Shown here: positions 43,362 to 43,889 of the stretch, piece after piece
How positions within the stretch are numbered: position 1 is the stretch's first letter
How the letters are laid out: each line of letters begins with the position of its first letter
NCBI GenBank assembly: GCA_031263485.1
Contig: JAISFS010000096.1
Coordinates: forward strand, 1 to 43,889
Direction of reading: 5' to 3'
Origin: Deltaproteobacteria bacterium
Lineage (GTDB): Bacteria; Desulfobacterota; Desulfarculia; Adiutricales; Adiutricaceae
Length of the DNA stretch: 43,889 bases
Position numbers and translations under genes: made by a program
The notes under the pieces: generated by a model
The model's database searches: none
The model's input: the letters and a program-made list of their open reading frames with translations, nothing else
Told to the model about the DNA's origin: nothing

Positions 43362-43417
43362 GGAGGGACGGAGGGACGGAGGGACGGAGGGACGGAGGGA
43401 CGGAGGGACGGAGGGAA
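43362..43417. repeat. 8-bp microsatellite
   Basis: GGAGGGAC is repeated about seven times. It lies upstream of the minus-strand gene at 42052-43320 and downstream of nothing on the plus strand; a variable spacer in that gene's promoter region is possible. Confidence 0.93.
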
Positions 43418-43439
43418 AGACGGGAGAATCTGTTCGGCT

Positions 43440-43889
43440 AAACACTGTATATAGTTAATGATCGATTCTTTGTCAAGATATTTTTAAAATCCAGTTCCAG
43501 CGTGGGCTTCCGGTGCCGGACTGAGCTCTCTTGGGGCGTCCTGAATCCATGATTCAGAAACTGGCGACGTTTTTTAAGGGAAGACCGAAACAGTTCTATG
43601 TATATTTTAATTACATGAACCCATACGATCTATGAGGGGTGGTTAGCTCGTGACGCTACACCAAATGTTGATGGACCGCCCGTCCCGTGTTGGGGAGGCG
43701 AGTGCGAGGCAGTTTAAAGGGTCAGAACGCGTGAAAACATGCCAAATTTTTTGACTGACAGATTCTTTCAAGGCTGAAAAAAACCGCTTCACTTTTTCCC
43801 GTCCAGGCAGCCTCCCATGACCCTGAAGACGGTATCCTGCGGCGCTTTTTGGGAAACATCGGAGTTCCTCCGAACCCCTTGCAATTGAC
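43440..43889. other. AT-richer right end without supported gene
   Basis: The sequence becomes markedly AT-richer after 43440. Only short frames occur, such as a minus-strand one entering from the edge. I see no gene or site that I can support. Confidence 0.4.

Noticed and set aside
42215..43441. A 408-codon plus-strand frame at the right end
   Set aside because: It is Arg/Ser/Thr-rich and ends in the 8-bp microsatellite; the opposite strand has more protein-like content and a better start.

Overview
The window is GC-rich bacterial chromosome. The closely spaced pair of a NIF3-family protein and a coiled-coil C4 zinc-ribbon protein, the split glycyl-tRNA synthetase (glyQ/glyS), type III pantothenate kinase, a periplasmic cyclophilin, a lipoprotein and an LD-carboxypeptidase fit a Gram-negative anaerobe. 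Desulfobacterota (former Deltaproteobacteria) is my best guess, inferred from gene content only. Several sigma70-like promoters can be read, most with a 17-bp spacer and -10 boxes of the TAAAAT/TATAAT type; coaX and the tRNA share TTGCCT-17-TAAAAT.

Readable genes in order: an XRE repressor (1.5 kb); a dead IS607-type serine recombinase (3.5-4.1 kb); a possible leader ORF, nif3-like gene, zinc-ribbon protein and secreted NlpC/P60-like protein (4.7-9.2 kb); glyQ-glyS (9.8-12.9 kb); two small heptad-repeat coiled-coil proteins (13.5-14.4 kb); coaX and an LD-carboxypeptidase on the minus strand (15.5-17.6 kb); transposon debris; a low-GC AAA-ATPase/PD-(D/E)XK gene (19.8-21.6 kb); a dead group II intron reverse transcriptase (21.7-22.3 kb); a DUF3298-like membrane protein; a CapA-like lipoprotein; holA; def-fmt; a SemiSWEET-like transporter; mnmA; larE; a periplasmic peptidylprolyl isomerase; and tRNA-Pro(TGG).

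The right end (37.8-41.2 kb) holds a roughly 1-kb unit present three times. Each copy carries, on the minus strand, a set of microgenes: a 42-residue zinc-ribbon peptide, a 50-residue membrane peptide and a 54-residue membrane peptide. Only copy 3 keeps all three open. The 54-residue gene keeps its ribosome binding site and N-terminal region in every copy. I do not recognise this cassette, and it is the best candidate here for something undescribed. Beyond it (41.2-43.3 kb) lies an unrecognised, probably broken, minus-strand gene region.

The gaps are full of repeats. There are more than a dozen unrelated tandem arrays (units 8 to 50 bp), at least two dispersed palindromic repeat families, and four elements with terminal inverted repeats that look like MITEs. 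Two of those show convincing target-site evidence. Repeat-like DNA also seems to have entered essential genes: Fmt has a repeat-built N-terminal extension, MnmA an insert of about 100 residues, and the LD-carboxypeptidase an insert of about 110 residues. Together with the pseudogenes this suggests a genome with weak purifying selection and recent mobile-element activity, for example a host-associated lineage; that is inference.
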